From: Shewanella benthica
GTDB taxonomy: Bacteria; Pseudomonadota; Gammaproteobacteria; Enterobacterales; Shewanellaceae
Assembly: GCA_023284085.1 (NCBI GenBank)
Contig: JAKVHY010000002.1
Location: 186,001-250,000, forward strand
Reading direction: 5' to 3'
Length of the DNA: 64,000 nt
Shown here piece after piece: positions 8,583 to 17,806 of this stretch. The translations under genes were made by a program, and so were the position numbers. Each line of letters begins with the position of its first letter. Position 1 is the first letter of the stretch. Below the pieces are notes generated by a model. The model saw only the letters and a list, made by a program, of their open reading frames with translations, made no database searches and was not told where the DNA came from.

Positions 8583-8979
8583 CATATCTAATACTTAAGA
8601 TATTAATAATCATAATGGGGAATTACAAAAACCATTTAAGACTACCCCTTAAAAAAGACACCTGTCAATGCAATCAAGACGTTTCATCACCAATTTGTTC
8701 TGCCGATCATAAACCCATATATAAATGTGACAAACCACCGACTAGCAACTAACACCCTATAACTAAACGATTTTAATTATCGCTCAGAATAAAGACCCAG
8801 TTCACAATAAACACCATTTTCCCAACCAATGCCTGAATATTGACAACAGAATACACACCTGTTCACGCAGTGAGATCCGCATCACAATTTAAAGCGACAC
8901 TTGTAAATACAATTACTCCGAAATGAGTACAAAAATACTAATACCGTTTCTATTTGAAACTACGAGTGTGAGAGAAGTG

Positions 8980-9840
8980 ATGAGAATCTTACAAAAAATC
9001 GGGCTGTTAACTGCGTTTATCGCCGCTACCGCCCTCTCAGTGCCAAGCGCACTGGCAAATGAAGCCGCTACTCCTTTAGAGCAGCAACTGGTTAATAAAT
9101 TTACGGAGGCTAACTACTCTAAGAAAGGTGCGGACACCTGTCTTATGTGCCACAAAAAATCTCAATCCGTCATGGCTATCTTCAATACGCCACACGGCAA
9201 TACCAACAAGGGCCCCATGGCCGGTCTTCAATGTGAAGCCTGTCATGGACCACAAGGTAAACACAAAGGTAACAACGAACCCATGTTGACTTTCGGCGAT
9301 GAATTCTCTGTCGAAGGTCGTAACAGCGTGTGTGAGTCTTGCCATACCCAAGAGCACACCCCCTTCCATGACCAAGCCTGCAGTGATTGTCACAACATTC
9401 ACCAGGCTAAGCGAGTTGCTGAGCAACCTCAGGCTCAGTGTGCTAACTGCCACAGCCTGCAAGCCACAGCCCAGTTTAAGCGCTCGACTCACCTCGACAC
9501 CTTAACCTGTAGCGATTGCCACAACCCACATGAAGAAGCGCCTTTATCTGTTAATGACACCTGTTACTCCTGTCATGCCGAGAAGCGTGGACCCACTCTC
9601 TGGGAACACTCGCCTGTCACCGAAGATTGCACCACCTGTCACAACCCACATGGCTCGGTGAACGACAACCTGCTTAACAGTCGCGCACCTCAGCTTTGTC
9701 AGAGCTGTCACAACCAAGCTGGTCACCCAGGTGATGTTCACAACAGCTTAGATGGCTTCACTCAAGGTCAATCTTGCATGAACTGCCACAGCAAGATACA
9801 TGGCTCGAACCACCCTTCTGGTCACTTGTTTGAGAAATAG
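8980..9840 (+). CDS. dmsE: Decaheme c-type cytochrome, DmsE/MtrA family
   Basis: A periplasmic electron carrier expected to plug into the MtrB-type barrel encoded next and pass electrons through the outer membrane. I place the start at ATG 8980 (AGAGAAG upstream), giving 286 residues with a signal peptide that should be cut after SALA (residue 26). An upstream in-frame ATG at 8923 would add a hydrophilic leader and spoil the signal peptide. There are exactly ten CXXCH heme motifs, the first at residue 54 (CLMCH) and the last CMNCH near the C terminus, as in MtrA, DmsE and PioA. It is the first gene of the operon, 6 bases before dmsF. In Shewanella, CymA usually supplies such cytochromes; it is not in the window. 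Confidence 0.92.
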   Translation: MRILQKIGLLTAFIAATALSVPSALANEAATPLEQQLVNKFTEANYSKKGADTCLMCHKKSQSVMAIFNTPHGNTNKGPMAGLQCEACHGPQGKHKGNNEPMLTFGDEFSVEGRNSVCESCHTQEHTPFHDQACSDCHNIHQAKRVAEQPQAQCANCHSLQATAQFKRSTHLDTLTCSDCHNPHEEAPLSVNDTCYSCHAEKRGPTLWEHSPVTEDCTTCHNPHGSVNDNLLNSRAPQLCQSCHNQAGHPGDVHNSLDGFTQGQSCMNCHSKIHGSNHPSGHLFEK

Positions 9841-9846
9841 GAGTCA

Positions 9847-11547
9847 ATGATGAAGGCTAAACTCACGTTAGTAGCACTCGCTGTTCTCTCAGCCAATGCT
9901 ACCGCAGCGAACTTCGCTGTACCGCAAAATATTGACAATGACTATGCCTGTAAGCGTTGTATTGCGCCCGAGCACAGCAACACTGTCGGTCTGATGACCG
10001 AGCAGCGTACCCATTTAGACAGCCAATATGGCGCTAATGCAGATATTAAAGGTGCTAACTACACCTTATATGCTAAAAATGCCGGTGCCGATAATGGTCA
10101 CCTTAAAGCCGCCGCTCACCTAGGGGATTTCTCTCTGGAGCTTGCTTACATTAATCGCTGGAACCTCGACGATAACGATATCGGCGCCGAGCGTCAGCAG
10201 TTATCCGCCGGGGCTAAGTATCAGACTCAGCTTGTCACCGCGTTTGTTAACGCAAGATCCGAAGACAAACAGGGTCAACGTATCAGCTCTGTGGTTAACC
10301 CAAAACCCACTAACTACCTAGAGACCATCGACCACACCACCCAAGTGATGAACGCCGGTGTGCAGCTGCATGGAAAGTTCTGGAATGTCGGCCTTGCTGC
10401 CGTTAACTCTGACTTTACCGACAATGCCGGTATCGATGCCGATAACAGGGCTCAGCAAGCCAGCGTTAAAGCGGGCATTAACTACGGCACAACCCGTCTG
10501 AGTGTCAGCGCTGCTTCTGGCAAGATGATCCAAGATGGCCCTATCGAGCAAGAAAACTCGCTAGTGCCTATCTCAAACTTCGACGGTGAAGTTGAGACCC
10601 TAGACTACAGCGCCCGCATCAGCTCTCGCTATGCAGGGTTCAAGGTTGCCGGCTTCTACAGCTACAGCGACCGCGACAATGTCAGTGGCTCCTATGAGTT
10701 TTTCGACGCCATTAACACCCCTATCGATACCAGCAAGACACGTTACGGCGTCGATGCCAGCTACCGTTTAGCCGGGGCTAAGTTCAGCGCAGGTTTCGAA
10801 CAAAATGACCGTACTCGCTCCGATAGCGACCGAGAAGAGACTCAAGAGAGTGAACTCTTTGGTCGTATCGACTACCGCTATCAGCAGCTCAATGGCCATA
10901 TTAAGCTCACCAGCAGTGAACGTACCGGCTCTGAGTACCGTATCGGTGACGATATCTTCCAAAAATACTACCTCGCCGACCGCGACCGTGTCAGCACTGA
11001 GCTAGGTCTAGGTTATAGCCACAACAAGTATGGCGCCAACCTTAAGGTGACGTTAGCCAGTGACGAGTACAGCAACAGCTCGGCGCTGCAAGAGTCTGAC
11101 GAGATGACGGTTAACCTCGACGGTTATTACCTTATCAGCGAGCAGATGACCCTCAACGCCTTTGCCGGCACTCAGACCATCGACAGCCTGGAGATACACA
11201 ACACCACAGTCAGCGATGAGTTCACCTACTTTGGCTTTGGGCTGAACAAGTACCGAATCAATGAGGATATGACGCTAGGCACCTCTTACACCTTCTCATT
11301 TTCCGGCAGTGACACCTCGGTGGACAGCACAGATATGGGGGATTACTACCAGTACCAACACCTTGCTGAAATCCACATGGATTACCGCATAAATGAGCGT
11401 ATCTCGACCCGTTTTGCTTACAGCTATGAGCGCAATTACGACACGAACTACGCCAACCAAACGATTGAAGCCATCAATAGTATTGACGACCTCAATCAAA
11501 ATTACACCGACCATAAGATCGGTGTATTTTTCACAATAAAGCTGTAA
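9847..11547 (+). CDS. dmsF: Outer-membrane beta-barrel of the MtrB/DmsF family
   Basis: A 566-residue porin-like barrel expected to sheath the decaheme cytochrome in the outer membrane. It has a signal peptide ending about NATA (residue 20), then an N-terminal CKRC pair (C35, C38), the CXXC signature seen in MtrB homologues. The rest is alternating polar/apolar strands rich in Tyr and Asp-Asn turns and ends in an aromatic-rich strand (VFFTIKL). It is shorter than S. oneidensis MtrB (about 700 residues). A GGAGTCA ribosome site precedes a double ATG at 9847/9850. It lies 6 bases after dmsE and 9 before dmsA. Confidence 0.88.
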   Translation: MMKAKLTLVALAVLSANATAANFAVPQNIDNDYACKRCIAPEHSNTVGLMTEQRTHLDSQYGANADIKGANYTLYAKNAGADNGHLKAAAHLGDFSLELAYINRWNLDDNDIGAERQQLSAGAKYQTQLVTAFVNARSEDKQGQRISSVVNPKPTNYLETIDHTTQVMNAGVQLHGKFWNVGLAAVNSDFTDNAGIDADNRAQQASVKAGINYGTTRLSVSAASGKMIQDGPIEQENSLVPISNFDGEVETLDYSARISSRYAGFKVAGFYSYSDRDNVSGSYEFFDAINTPIDTSKTRYGVDASYRLAGAKFSAGFEQNDRTRSDSDREETQESELFGRIDYRYQQLNGHIKLTSSERTGSEYRIGDDIFQKYYLADRDRVSTELGLGYSHNKYGANLKVTLASDEYSNSSALQESDEMTVNLDGYYLISEQMTLNAFAGTQTIDSLEIHNTTVSDEFTYFGFGLNKYRINEDMTLGTSYTFSFSGSDTSVDSTDMGDYYQYQHLAEIHMDYRINERISTRFAYSYERNYDTNYANQTIEAINSIDDLNQNYTDHKIGVFFTIKL

Positions 11548-11556
11548 GGGACAACT

Positions 11557-14226
11557 ATGAAACGTCGCGACTTTCTCAAAGTCAGTGCAGCATCAGCCGC
11601 AGTAGCTAGTGTTACGGGTTGTAGCTCGGATTCGGCAGAACCTGCCAAGCCGATTGAACAACCGATCACAGATCCAATAGCGGGTGAAAGCCATGCTTGG
11701 GCTCAGTGTCAGAGTAACTGCTGGGCTTGGTGTCCACTGAAAGTCATCACCAAAGATGGCAAGATTATTCGAATAGAACCCCATACCGAAGGTGATGATA
11801 ACTTCAATACCGGCCGTATTCACAACAAAGCCTGTGCTAAAGGCTTGATGCTTAAGGAGCTAGTCTACTCTCCAGAGCGTCTAACTAAACCACTTAAACG
11901 TACAGGCCCTCGAGGCTCTGGCCAGTTTACAGAGATCAGCTGGGAGCAAGCGGCTCGTGAAGTAGCTCAGTCAATCCGCAGTACTATCGACACCTGTGGT
12001 AACCGCGCTGTCATGCTAGGTAATGGCTCGGGTGCCGCCCATAGCTCATACCCAATCATGGGCCCCCATGTTCGTCTGCTCAATATGCTTGGTGGATTCC
12101 AGAAGACTTACGGCTACTACAGCGCAAGTATGAAAGAACAGGCCATCTCGTACACCTTCGGCGAAGGCACAAAAAACTTCGCCTATGGTCAAGGTACCGG
12201 CTCATCATCGGTGACCGAGATGAAGTACTCAGATTATGTGCTGTCATTCGGTTACAACCCGGTTGAGATGTTTATGACCGGGGGAGGTGAAGGTCATCAC
12301 TTTATCCAGACTTTAGAGAGAAATGATCTTAAGTTTGTCTATATAGATCCTCGCTATACCGATACTTGCCTGGGCCGTGAAGATGACTGGCTCGGTATCC
12401 GTCCAATGACGGATGGTGCGTTTATCGAAGCCTTGTTCCATGAGATCTTAACTGAATATTACATTAATGAAGCTTACGGTGATAATCGTGAATTTGCCGA
12501 AAGGTTCATCCTAGGTTTAACCAAAAAAGCCCTTACAAAATACAGAGATGACTTAAAAACAGGCGAGATTGTTGATGGCAATGAGGAATACGCCGATTGG
12601 ATTAATCCAGAAGAGAATTTAAAAGATTACATTCTTGGTCTTGGTAAGTTTGCCGATGAAGATGGCGGTATCGCTAACGCTAAGACTCCAGAATGGGCTG
12701 CGCCAATCTGTGGTATTTCTGCCGGTAAGATCCGTCAAGTTGCTCAAGATCTGTTAACAGCCAAAGCTCCCTTTATCTGTTCAGGTCAAGGTATTCAGCG
12801 CTCTGCACAGGGTGAGCAAGTGATGCGTATGATCTACACATTACCTGTATTGCTCAATGCTGTCGGCCGCCGCGGAACCAACAACGGTGACCTGCCGATG
12901 GTGGCTTCGGCAGGGCCAGGGGCTGCACCTGTTCCTATGGCGGCTTGGTCAGATCCAACCTTCCCCGGCTTCCTTGGTGGCACTGCGCCATCGACTAAGA
13001 TCAAGGCGAAAATATCTACCTATAAGACATTCGAGGCCATGGAACGTGGATTCGAGATGACCTACAGAAGCGACGGCGTCAAAGGGCTTAAGCATGGGAT
13101 GAAACCTTTCAACCCAGAGTTGCCCGAAAGTGAAGATAACGTCAAGGATGAAACTTACGGCACCAACATCAAGTTCCTGATGACCATTGCCGGTAACACA
13201 GTAAACCAACACGGTGATATCAACGAAGTTAAACGCATCTTGAGTATCGAACCAAGCTCAGCGGGCCAAGCGGAAGAGCCAGGCCTGGATATGCACGTAG
13301 TTATCGATACACAGATGACACCAACGGCGCAATGGGCCGATATCGTTCTACCTGATACCACCTGGACTGAACGCTGGGATCTAATTTCCTCAGATAACGC
13401 CACAGTGCTAACCGTACCTAGTATCGAGCCTATCGGTGATAGTAAGCCTATGTTCGAGTTTATGGTGATGCTGGCTGATAACTTAGGCTTGAGTGGTTTT
13501 GCAACCAAGGGACGTACTCAAGAGGAGTTGACTAAGTCATTCCTCGATGAAGCCATCAACGGCATGCTAGGTGATCCAGAACTTCCTCCTCTCGAAGGCC
13601 ATGAAAAGACGGGGTATGTCTATATCCATCCATTCGATGAACCCGCTATCGGCATGGAAAAAGAGTTTAACGGTCGCAATGGTGCCCCCGCACTCAGCAC
13701 GCCATCTAAGATGGTTGAAACCTTCTCTCCAAGGTTGGCCTGGATCGCGTCAAACGATGGCTGGGACAAAGATACTCAAGCCTATGGTGAAACAGGTGGC
13801 ATATCAGCAATACCTAAATATGTGCCGACATGGGAAAGCTTCGAGTCAGATGATGAAGACTACCCGCTACAGCTAGTGAACTACCACACCAAAGGCCGTG
13901 CCCACTCAACTTTCCATAACTGCCCAACACTGAGAAAAGTGTATGAGGATGCCATTTGGGTTAACCCCTATGACGCTAACAACCTAGGCATCATCTCAGG
14001 AGAAATGCTGGATGTGACCAGTAAACGCGGCACTATTCTGGTCCCCGCTAAAGTCACCCCAAGAATCGCCATGGGCGTTGTGGCTTTAGGTCAAGGTGCC
14101 TGGAATAAGCTGCGAAATGGCAAAGACATCGGCGGCTGCGCCAACACGCTAACCCGCCAGCAGACGACGCCACTCGCCAAAGGCAATCCAATGAACACAG
14201 TTCGTGTTCGTATAACTCAAGCGTAA
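11557..14226 (+). CDS. dmsA: Molybdopterin oxidoreductase, DmsA-type, Tat-exported lipoprotein
   Basis: An 889-residue catalytic subunit of the DMSO reductase family. It begins with a twin-arginine signal (RRDFLK, residues 3-8) that also carries a lipobox (VTGC, lipid-accepting C22), so the mature enzyme is probably membrane-anchored and, given its partners, displayed outside the cell. A [4Fe-4S] site is formed by C51, C55, C59 and C93. YGYYS with S189 aligns with the region of the molybdenum-ligating serine of DmsA. The C-terminal part (VNYHTKGRAHSTFHN) is the molydopterin dinucleotide-binding region. The substrate is not certain: DMSO, related N- or S-oxides, or another acceptor. No TorD-type chaperone gene follows, unlike S. 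oneidensis dmsEFABGH. Confidence 0.9.
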   Translation: MKRRDFLKVSAASAAVASVTGCSSDSAEPAKPIEQPITDPIAGESHAWAQCQSNCWAWCPLKVITKDGKIIRIEPHTEGDDNFNTGRIHNKACAKGLMLKELVYSPERLTKPLKRTGPRGSGQFTEISWEQAAREVAQSIRSTIDTCGNRAVMLGNGSGAAHSSYPIMGPHVRLLNMLGGFQKTYGYYSASMKEQAISYTFGEGTKNFAYGQGTGSSSVTEMKYSDYVLSFGYNPVEMFMTGGGEGHHFIQTLERNDLKFVYIDPRYTDTCLGREDDWLGIRPMTDGAFIEALFHEILTEYYINEAYGDNREFAERFILGLTKKALTKYRDDLKTGEIVDGNEEYADWINPEENLKDYILGLGKFADEDGGIANAKTPEWAAPICGISAGKIRQVAQDLLTAKAPFICSGQGIQRSAQGEQVMRMIYTLPVLLNAVGRRGTNNGDLPMVASAGPGAAPVPMAAWSDPTFPGFLGGTAPSTKIKAKISTYKTFEAMERGFEMTYRSDGVKGLKHGMKPFNPELPESEDNVKDETYGTNIKFLMTIAGNTVNQHGDINEVKRILSIEPSSAGQAEEPGLDMHVVIDTQMTPTAQWADIVLPDTTWTERWDLISSDNATVLTVPSIEPIGDSKPMFEFMVMLADNLGLSGFATKGRTQEELTKSFLDEAINGMLGDPELPPLEGHEKTGYVYIHPFDEPAIGMEKEFNGRNGAPALSTPSKMVETFSPRLAWIASNDGWDKDTQAYGETGGISAIPKYVPTWESFESDDEDYPLQLVNYHTKGRAHSTFHNCPTLRKVYEDAIWVNPYDANNLGIISGEMLDVTSKRGTILVPAKVTPRIAMGVVALGQGAWNKLRNGKDIGGCANTLTRQQTTPLAKGNPMNTVRVRITQA

Positions 14227-14237
14227 GGAGCTAAATT

Positions 14238-14882
14238 ATGACTCAAGTAACAGAAAACAAAGCCTTTGCGTTTTATTTCGATGCATCTCGCTGTAACGGC
14301 TGCAAAGGCTGTCAAGTGTCTTGTTTAGATGGCCGAGGCTTATCACTAGACCGTAACTTCCGTCGTGTCTACGAATATGGTGGCGGTACATTTTCCAAGA
14401 ATGCCGACGGCACCATGGATCAAAGCTCCTTTGCTTACTACGCCTCTGTCAGCTGTAACCACTGTGAGAAGCCCGCTTGTACTGCAGCCTGCCCGACAGG
14501 TGCCATGCACAAGAAGGCTAACGGCATTGTTGCGGTACACGATGACATCTGTATCGGCTGTAACAGCTGCGCAGAAGCCTGTCCTTATGATGCACCTCAG
14601 TTAGATAAAACACGCGGCAAGATGACTAAGTGTGACGGCTGTTTCGAACGCCTGGAGTTTGGTCTCAAACCTTTCTGTGTCCAGTCTTGCTCACAGCGAG
14701 CCCTGGACTGCGGCACTGTTGCAGAGCTGCAAGCCAAGTACGGTGGAGCACCAGGCATCGGCCATATTGCGCCATTGCCCGATGCGGGAATTACCCAACC
14801 TAACTTGCTTATTCGCGCAGCTAAATGCTCTCGCCCAACCGGCGACACCAATGGCAGCGTCTTAAACCCTAATGAAGTTTAA
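14238..14882 (+). CDS. dmsB: Four-cluster iron-sulfur subunit, DmsB-type
   Basis: A 214-residue electron-transfer subunit with sixteen cysteines in four groups: C19/22/25/29, C73/76/81/85, C105/108/111/115 and C132/135/147/151, enough for four [4Fe-4S] clusters. It has no signal peptide, so it would be co-exported with the Tat-targeted DmsA, as known for DmsAB. It starts 11 bases after dmsA with a GGAG ribosome site. Electrons would flow from the decaheme cytochrome through this subunit to the molybdenum site. Confidence 0.93.
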   Translation: MTQVTENKAFAFYFDASRCNGCKGCQVSCLDGRGLSLDRNFRRVYEYGGGTFSKNADGTMDQSSFAYYASVSCNHCEKPACTAACPTGAMHKKANGIVAVHDDICIGCNSCAEACPYDAPQLDKTRGKMTKCDGCFERLEFGLKPFCVQSCSQRALDCGTVAELQAKYGGAPGIGHIAPLPDAGITQPNLLIRAAKCSRPTGDTNGSVLNPNEV

Positions 14883-14971
14883 ATAAATTTCTAGCAGAGC
14901 TTAAAAACTAAATTGAAATCCGTGGGTGGACTCAGGCAAAGCTTTAGCCACTCACTATATAAAAGGTAAAA

Positions 14972-17278
14972 ATGATGACTATGATGAAGAAGTTACTCGC
15001 TGTATCTATCACTACAGCATTAACCCTAGGCATGACTGCTTGTAGCAGTGATGACGATACAGAAACGGTTGAAGTGCCGGTTCCTGCAGCACCACTCGAA
15101 GTTAACTTTGACCTTGCCTACAAGGCAACACCAGATGGGGCTTGGTTCGGTCTGCACGATGAACGCAACGAACTGAACTATCAAGAATACAATGCTGGCC
15201 GCCCTATGCCTAATGGCGCCGAGCCTTGGGTGAACTCACAGTATGTTTTAGCCAGCACAGCAACTGAAACAAAAATCTGGTATGGCGCTGCCACCTCTGT
15301 TTACTGTTACTGGCCTATGGTTTCGATGGCTATGCCAATGGCACTGATGAACTATGAGACTGAACGTCAAGCCTGTCAGCTGATGGCTCCTACTGGTCAG
15401 ATGCCCGATGCACAAGCTTTCGTATTCGATCCAGCCACTGGCGAAAACATCCATATTAACGATAAAACGGTTAAGAATGGCGAGCAGTATTGGGCTGACA
15501 TGATGGACTTCCACGGTAAAGAGATCGGCATTCAGAATGCGGTTAAAGCCCCTGAAGGTACACCTATAGACCTTATCGATCCTGATGGATGGTTACTCGA
15601 TGAAAATGGCGCCTTAGTTCTAGAAGAGGATCAAACTCGTTACCCATTCAGCTTCCGTGGTAACGGTGAGTCACAAGGTCTTGTGTTTGTGATGGGCTAC
15701 TTAACCACGCCCGATCCAGATGTGGTTAACAAGGGTGAGTCTGACAAAATTGGTTATAACCGTCTATTCGTGTTCAACGAAGCCGAGATGGAATACCTAG
15801 GCTACGCAGAATTTACTTACGATACAGTACGTAGATTTATCACTGTAGACCATAAAGATGGCTCTGAAGGTATGTATTGGTTTGGTGGTCCTGATCAATC
15901 AGGCGGGCAAGCCGGTGTGGCTAAAAACCAAATGTTGCGCTGGGTAGGCACACCAGAAGAACCATTGAAAGGCGGCTCTTTGGGTAATGGCTTCGATATC
16001 GTTTCTGATGATACCTTCCTAGATTACGGTGTTGTTGGCGATGTCGATATGTTCCAAGATGCAGATGGTGACAACCGCCTGGTAATGTCTAGCTGGTATA
16101 ACCCTACGGGTAATGCCGCAGCAAAACCTTACACAAGTAAGATGCCAGACTCAGGATTTACAGCGGAGAATAAGGCTAGCTATAGCGACTTCTTCCGTTA
16201 TGACCAATACGATCCAGATACAGTAGGCGCACACGGTTCTAAACTAGCGGCTCAAGCTTTTTATGATGGATACCTGTATTTCGGTTCATACCATCAGGGT
16301 ACTTCTGGTGCATACAATCACTTGATTAAAAAGCACTGTGTCACCGTTGGCTTTAATGACGATGGAACACCGGTTGAAGAAGGTTCTCTGTGTGAGCTGA
16401 AGAACAGTGTTCAGCAACAAGACGAGCTAACCATAGCCAAGCATGACGAGTTCATGATGAAAACATGGCGTGCACTTTCACTGTTCCGCATTAAAGCCAA
16501 AGACATAGTTAACGGTAACGTTGATGATGTAGAGCTACTTTACGGCAACGAGCAAGATTGGGTATTCGTTGATGATGGTAAAGATGGTTATCACTTCGAA
16601 ATGCAACCAAACTTAATGGGACAGAAGCCATTATTTGGTAAAGAAGGTTTCGGACATGAAGGTTTAGTCTATGCCTTCACTATGACGGAGCATGACGGCA
16701 AGCTATTCCTAGGTACATGGAATGCGACAGCTGGTCTGTACGATATCTTCGAAAATGGTATTGAAGGATACAAGCATCCTGATAGTCATAATAAGATTGC
16801 ATTGGGTGATGAAGTTCTCAATCCCAACGATATAGCGGCTCAAATTGGCAAAGACACTGAGAAAGGTATCTATGATGATATGTACGCTAAATTCATTGCC
16901 GATGGCATGACAGAAGAGGAGGCTCATAAACAAGCATTAGTTATGTCTAAGCTACTGAACCCAATACCTACCGATGGGGGCATGATTGGTGAAGAGCGTG
17001 TGGTGCATAACAACCCGGCATACTTCCTATATAAGGCAGTTAAAGAGCAAAACCAAGCAGATGACCTCGCGGGTCGCGGCGGTTGGTTAGCAGTGTTCGA
17101 AGACACTAAGTCACCTGCGACGATCGTTGACAAGTACGGTTTCGGTAACTCTTGTAACAATGGTATTCGTAACTACTCAAAAGTGGGTGGTGAGCTTTAC
17201 TTTGGTACAACGTCTTACTGTAACTTAGGTGAGGAAGCGGGTCTTGAGTTCTACAAGTACACAGGTGACAACCGTTAA
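14972..17278 (+). CDS. Large lipoprotein of unknown function in the dms-type operon
   Basis: A 768-residue protein I do not recognise. It has a lipoprotein signal (MKKLLAVSITTALTLGMTAC) with Ser at +2, compatible with outer-membrane sorting. The mature part has no CXXCH heme motif and no obvious cofactor site. Segments such as DGKLFLGTWN, DGYLYFGSYH and GGELYFGTTSYCN recur at intervals and suggest a beta-propeller; DADGDNRL could bind calcium. It follows dmsB by 89 bases on the same strand with an AAGG ribosome site, and a strong terminator follows, so it is probably the last gene of the operon. By position it may be a surface partner of DmsAB, but that is inference. Confidence 0.75.
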   Translation: MMTMMKKLLAVSITTALTLGMTACSSDDDTETVEVPVPAAPLEVNFDLAYKATPDGAWFGLHDERNELNYQEYNAGRPMPNGAEPWVNSQYVLASTATETKIWYGAATSVYCYWPMVSMAMPMALMNYETERQACQLMAPTGQMPDAQAFVFDPATGENIHINDKTVKNGEQYWADMMDFHGKEIGIQNAVKAPEGTPIDLIDPDGWLLDENGALVLEEDQTRYPFSFRGNGESQGLVFVMGYLTTPDPDVVNKGESDKIGYNRLFVFNEAEMEYLGYAEFTYDTVRRFITVDHKDGSEGMYWFGGPDQSGGQAGVAKNQMLRWVGTPEEPLKGGSLGNGFDIVSDDTFLDYGVVGDVDMFQDADGDNRLVMSSWYNPTGNAAAKPYTSKMPDSGFTAENKASYSDFFRYDQYDPDTVGAHGSKLAAQAFYDGYLYFGSYHQGTSGAYNHLIKKHCVTVGFNDDGTPVEEGSLCELKNSVQQQDELTIAKHDEFMMKTWRALSLFRIKAKDIVNGNVDDVELLYGNEQDWVFVDDGKDGYHFEMQPNLMGQKPLFGKEGFGHEGLVYAFTMTEHDGKLFLGTWNATAGLYDIFENGIEGYKHPDSHNKIALGDEVLNPNDIAAQIGKDTEKGIYDDMYAKFIADGMTEEEAHKQALVMSKLLNPIPTDGGMIGEERVVHNNPAYFLYKAVKEQNQADDLAGRGGWLAVFEDTKSPATIVDKYGFGNSCNNGIRNYSKVGGELYFGTTSYCNLGEEAGLEFYKYTGDNR

Positions 17279-17301
17279 TCATTAAAGAATGTTCCCATAC
17301 T

Positions 17302-17328
17302 AAGCCCGGCACTTGCCGGGCTTTTTTA
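17302..17328 (+). terminator. Intrinsic terminator of the dms-type operon
   Basis: Stem AAGCCCGGC, loop ACTT, stem GCCGGGCTT, then a T run. It lies 24 bases after the stop of the large lipoprotein gene. Confidence 0.93.
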
Positions 17329-17461
17329 TTTCAGCTAAACAATTGGAAACTTAAATAAAATAAAACACAACTGGGTTCAAAGTTTCATTGACAACAGGTT
17401 TCTATACAGGTGTAAAAAGAGAGATAATAGTAAGCAGTTAGAACCTAGTTAGGCAGGCAAG

Positions 17462-17806
17462 ATGAATCTGATTCAACGTCAGTATAAGATAGTAAAACTC
17501 TCAGCCAAACTTGAGCCGTTTATTAGCCAAGAGCTCAAGATCACCCAGATCTTTAGCCAAACCTCTCTGACTAAGGTGAGTAATTATATCGCCACCTGTG
17601 CGCTGGAGCAGGCTGAAGATTATGACGATTTGACTCAATGCCTCATCGCCCTCGCCTATTGCGCCGAGCAGCTTCCTGTCGAGAGAAATCATACTCAAAA
17701 CATTGCGCTTTTTATCATTAAAGCTGCAACCGAAAAATACCCACTATTGCAGCCAATGCTAGATAAACGCCCGAAAGATAAAAACAGTTTAAGTATGTTG
17801 AGCTAG
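17462..17806 (+). CDS. Small protein of unknown function
   Basis: A 114-residue, probably helical cytoplasmic protein without a signal peptide or recognised motif; it is not TorD-like in length or sequence. A GGCAAG sequence lies just before its ATG. It is convergent with the TetR gene and overlaps it by 4 bases, and it follows the dms-type operon after a terminator, so it is probably transcribed separately. I cannot give it a function. Confidence 0.55.
   Translation: MNLIQRQYKIVKLSAKLEPFISQELKITQIFSQTSLTKVSNYIATCALEQAEDYDDLTQCLIALAYCAEQLPVERNHTQNIALFIIKAATEKYPLLQPMLDKRPKDKNSLSMLS

Larger units (their letters stand above)
8321..8979. other. Upstream region of the dms-type operon
   Basis: About 660 bases without a convincing gene. 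It holds a TGTAGGACCGGCTTTAGCC repeat (8342-8365), a short CAAGACTGGGCGAAGAAAG motif (8378-8396), the long-loop hairpin at 8523-8582, and an imperfect palindrome GTGAGATCCGCATCAC just upstream of the operon (about 8870-8885). The last resembles a CRP site but its half-sites are 8 rather than 6 bases apart. The promoter should be here, but I cannot place -35 and -10 boxes reliably. Confidence 0.5.

Noticed and set aside
8570..8752. A 60-codon frame upstream of dmsE
   Set aside because: It starts inside an inverted repeat, has no ribosome site and shows no protein-like composition.
8868..8886. CRP site upstream of dmsE (GTGAGATCCGCATCAC)
   Set aside because: The half-sites are separated by 8 bases instead of 6. 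I keep it only as an imperfect palindrome.
8923..8979. Longer dmsE start at 8923
   Set aside because: It adds 19 residues before a good signal peptide; ATG 8980 has a better ribosome site.
17462..17806. TorD/DmsD-type chaperone for the dms operon
   Set aside because: The protein is about half the usual size, lacks TorD-like sequence, and follows a strong terminator.
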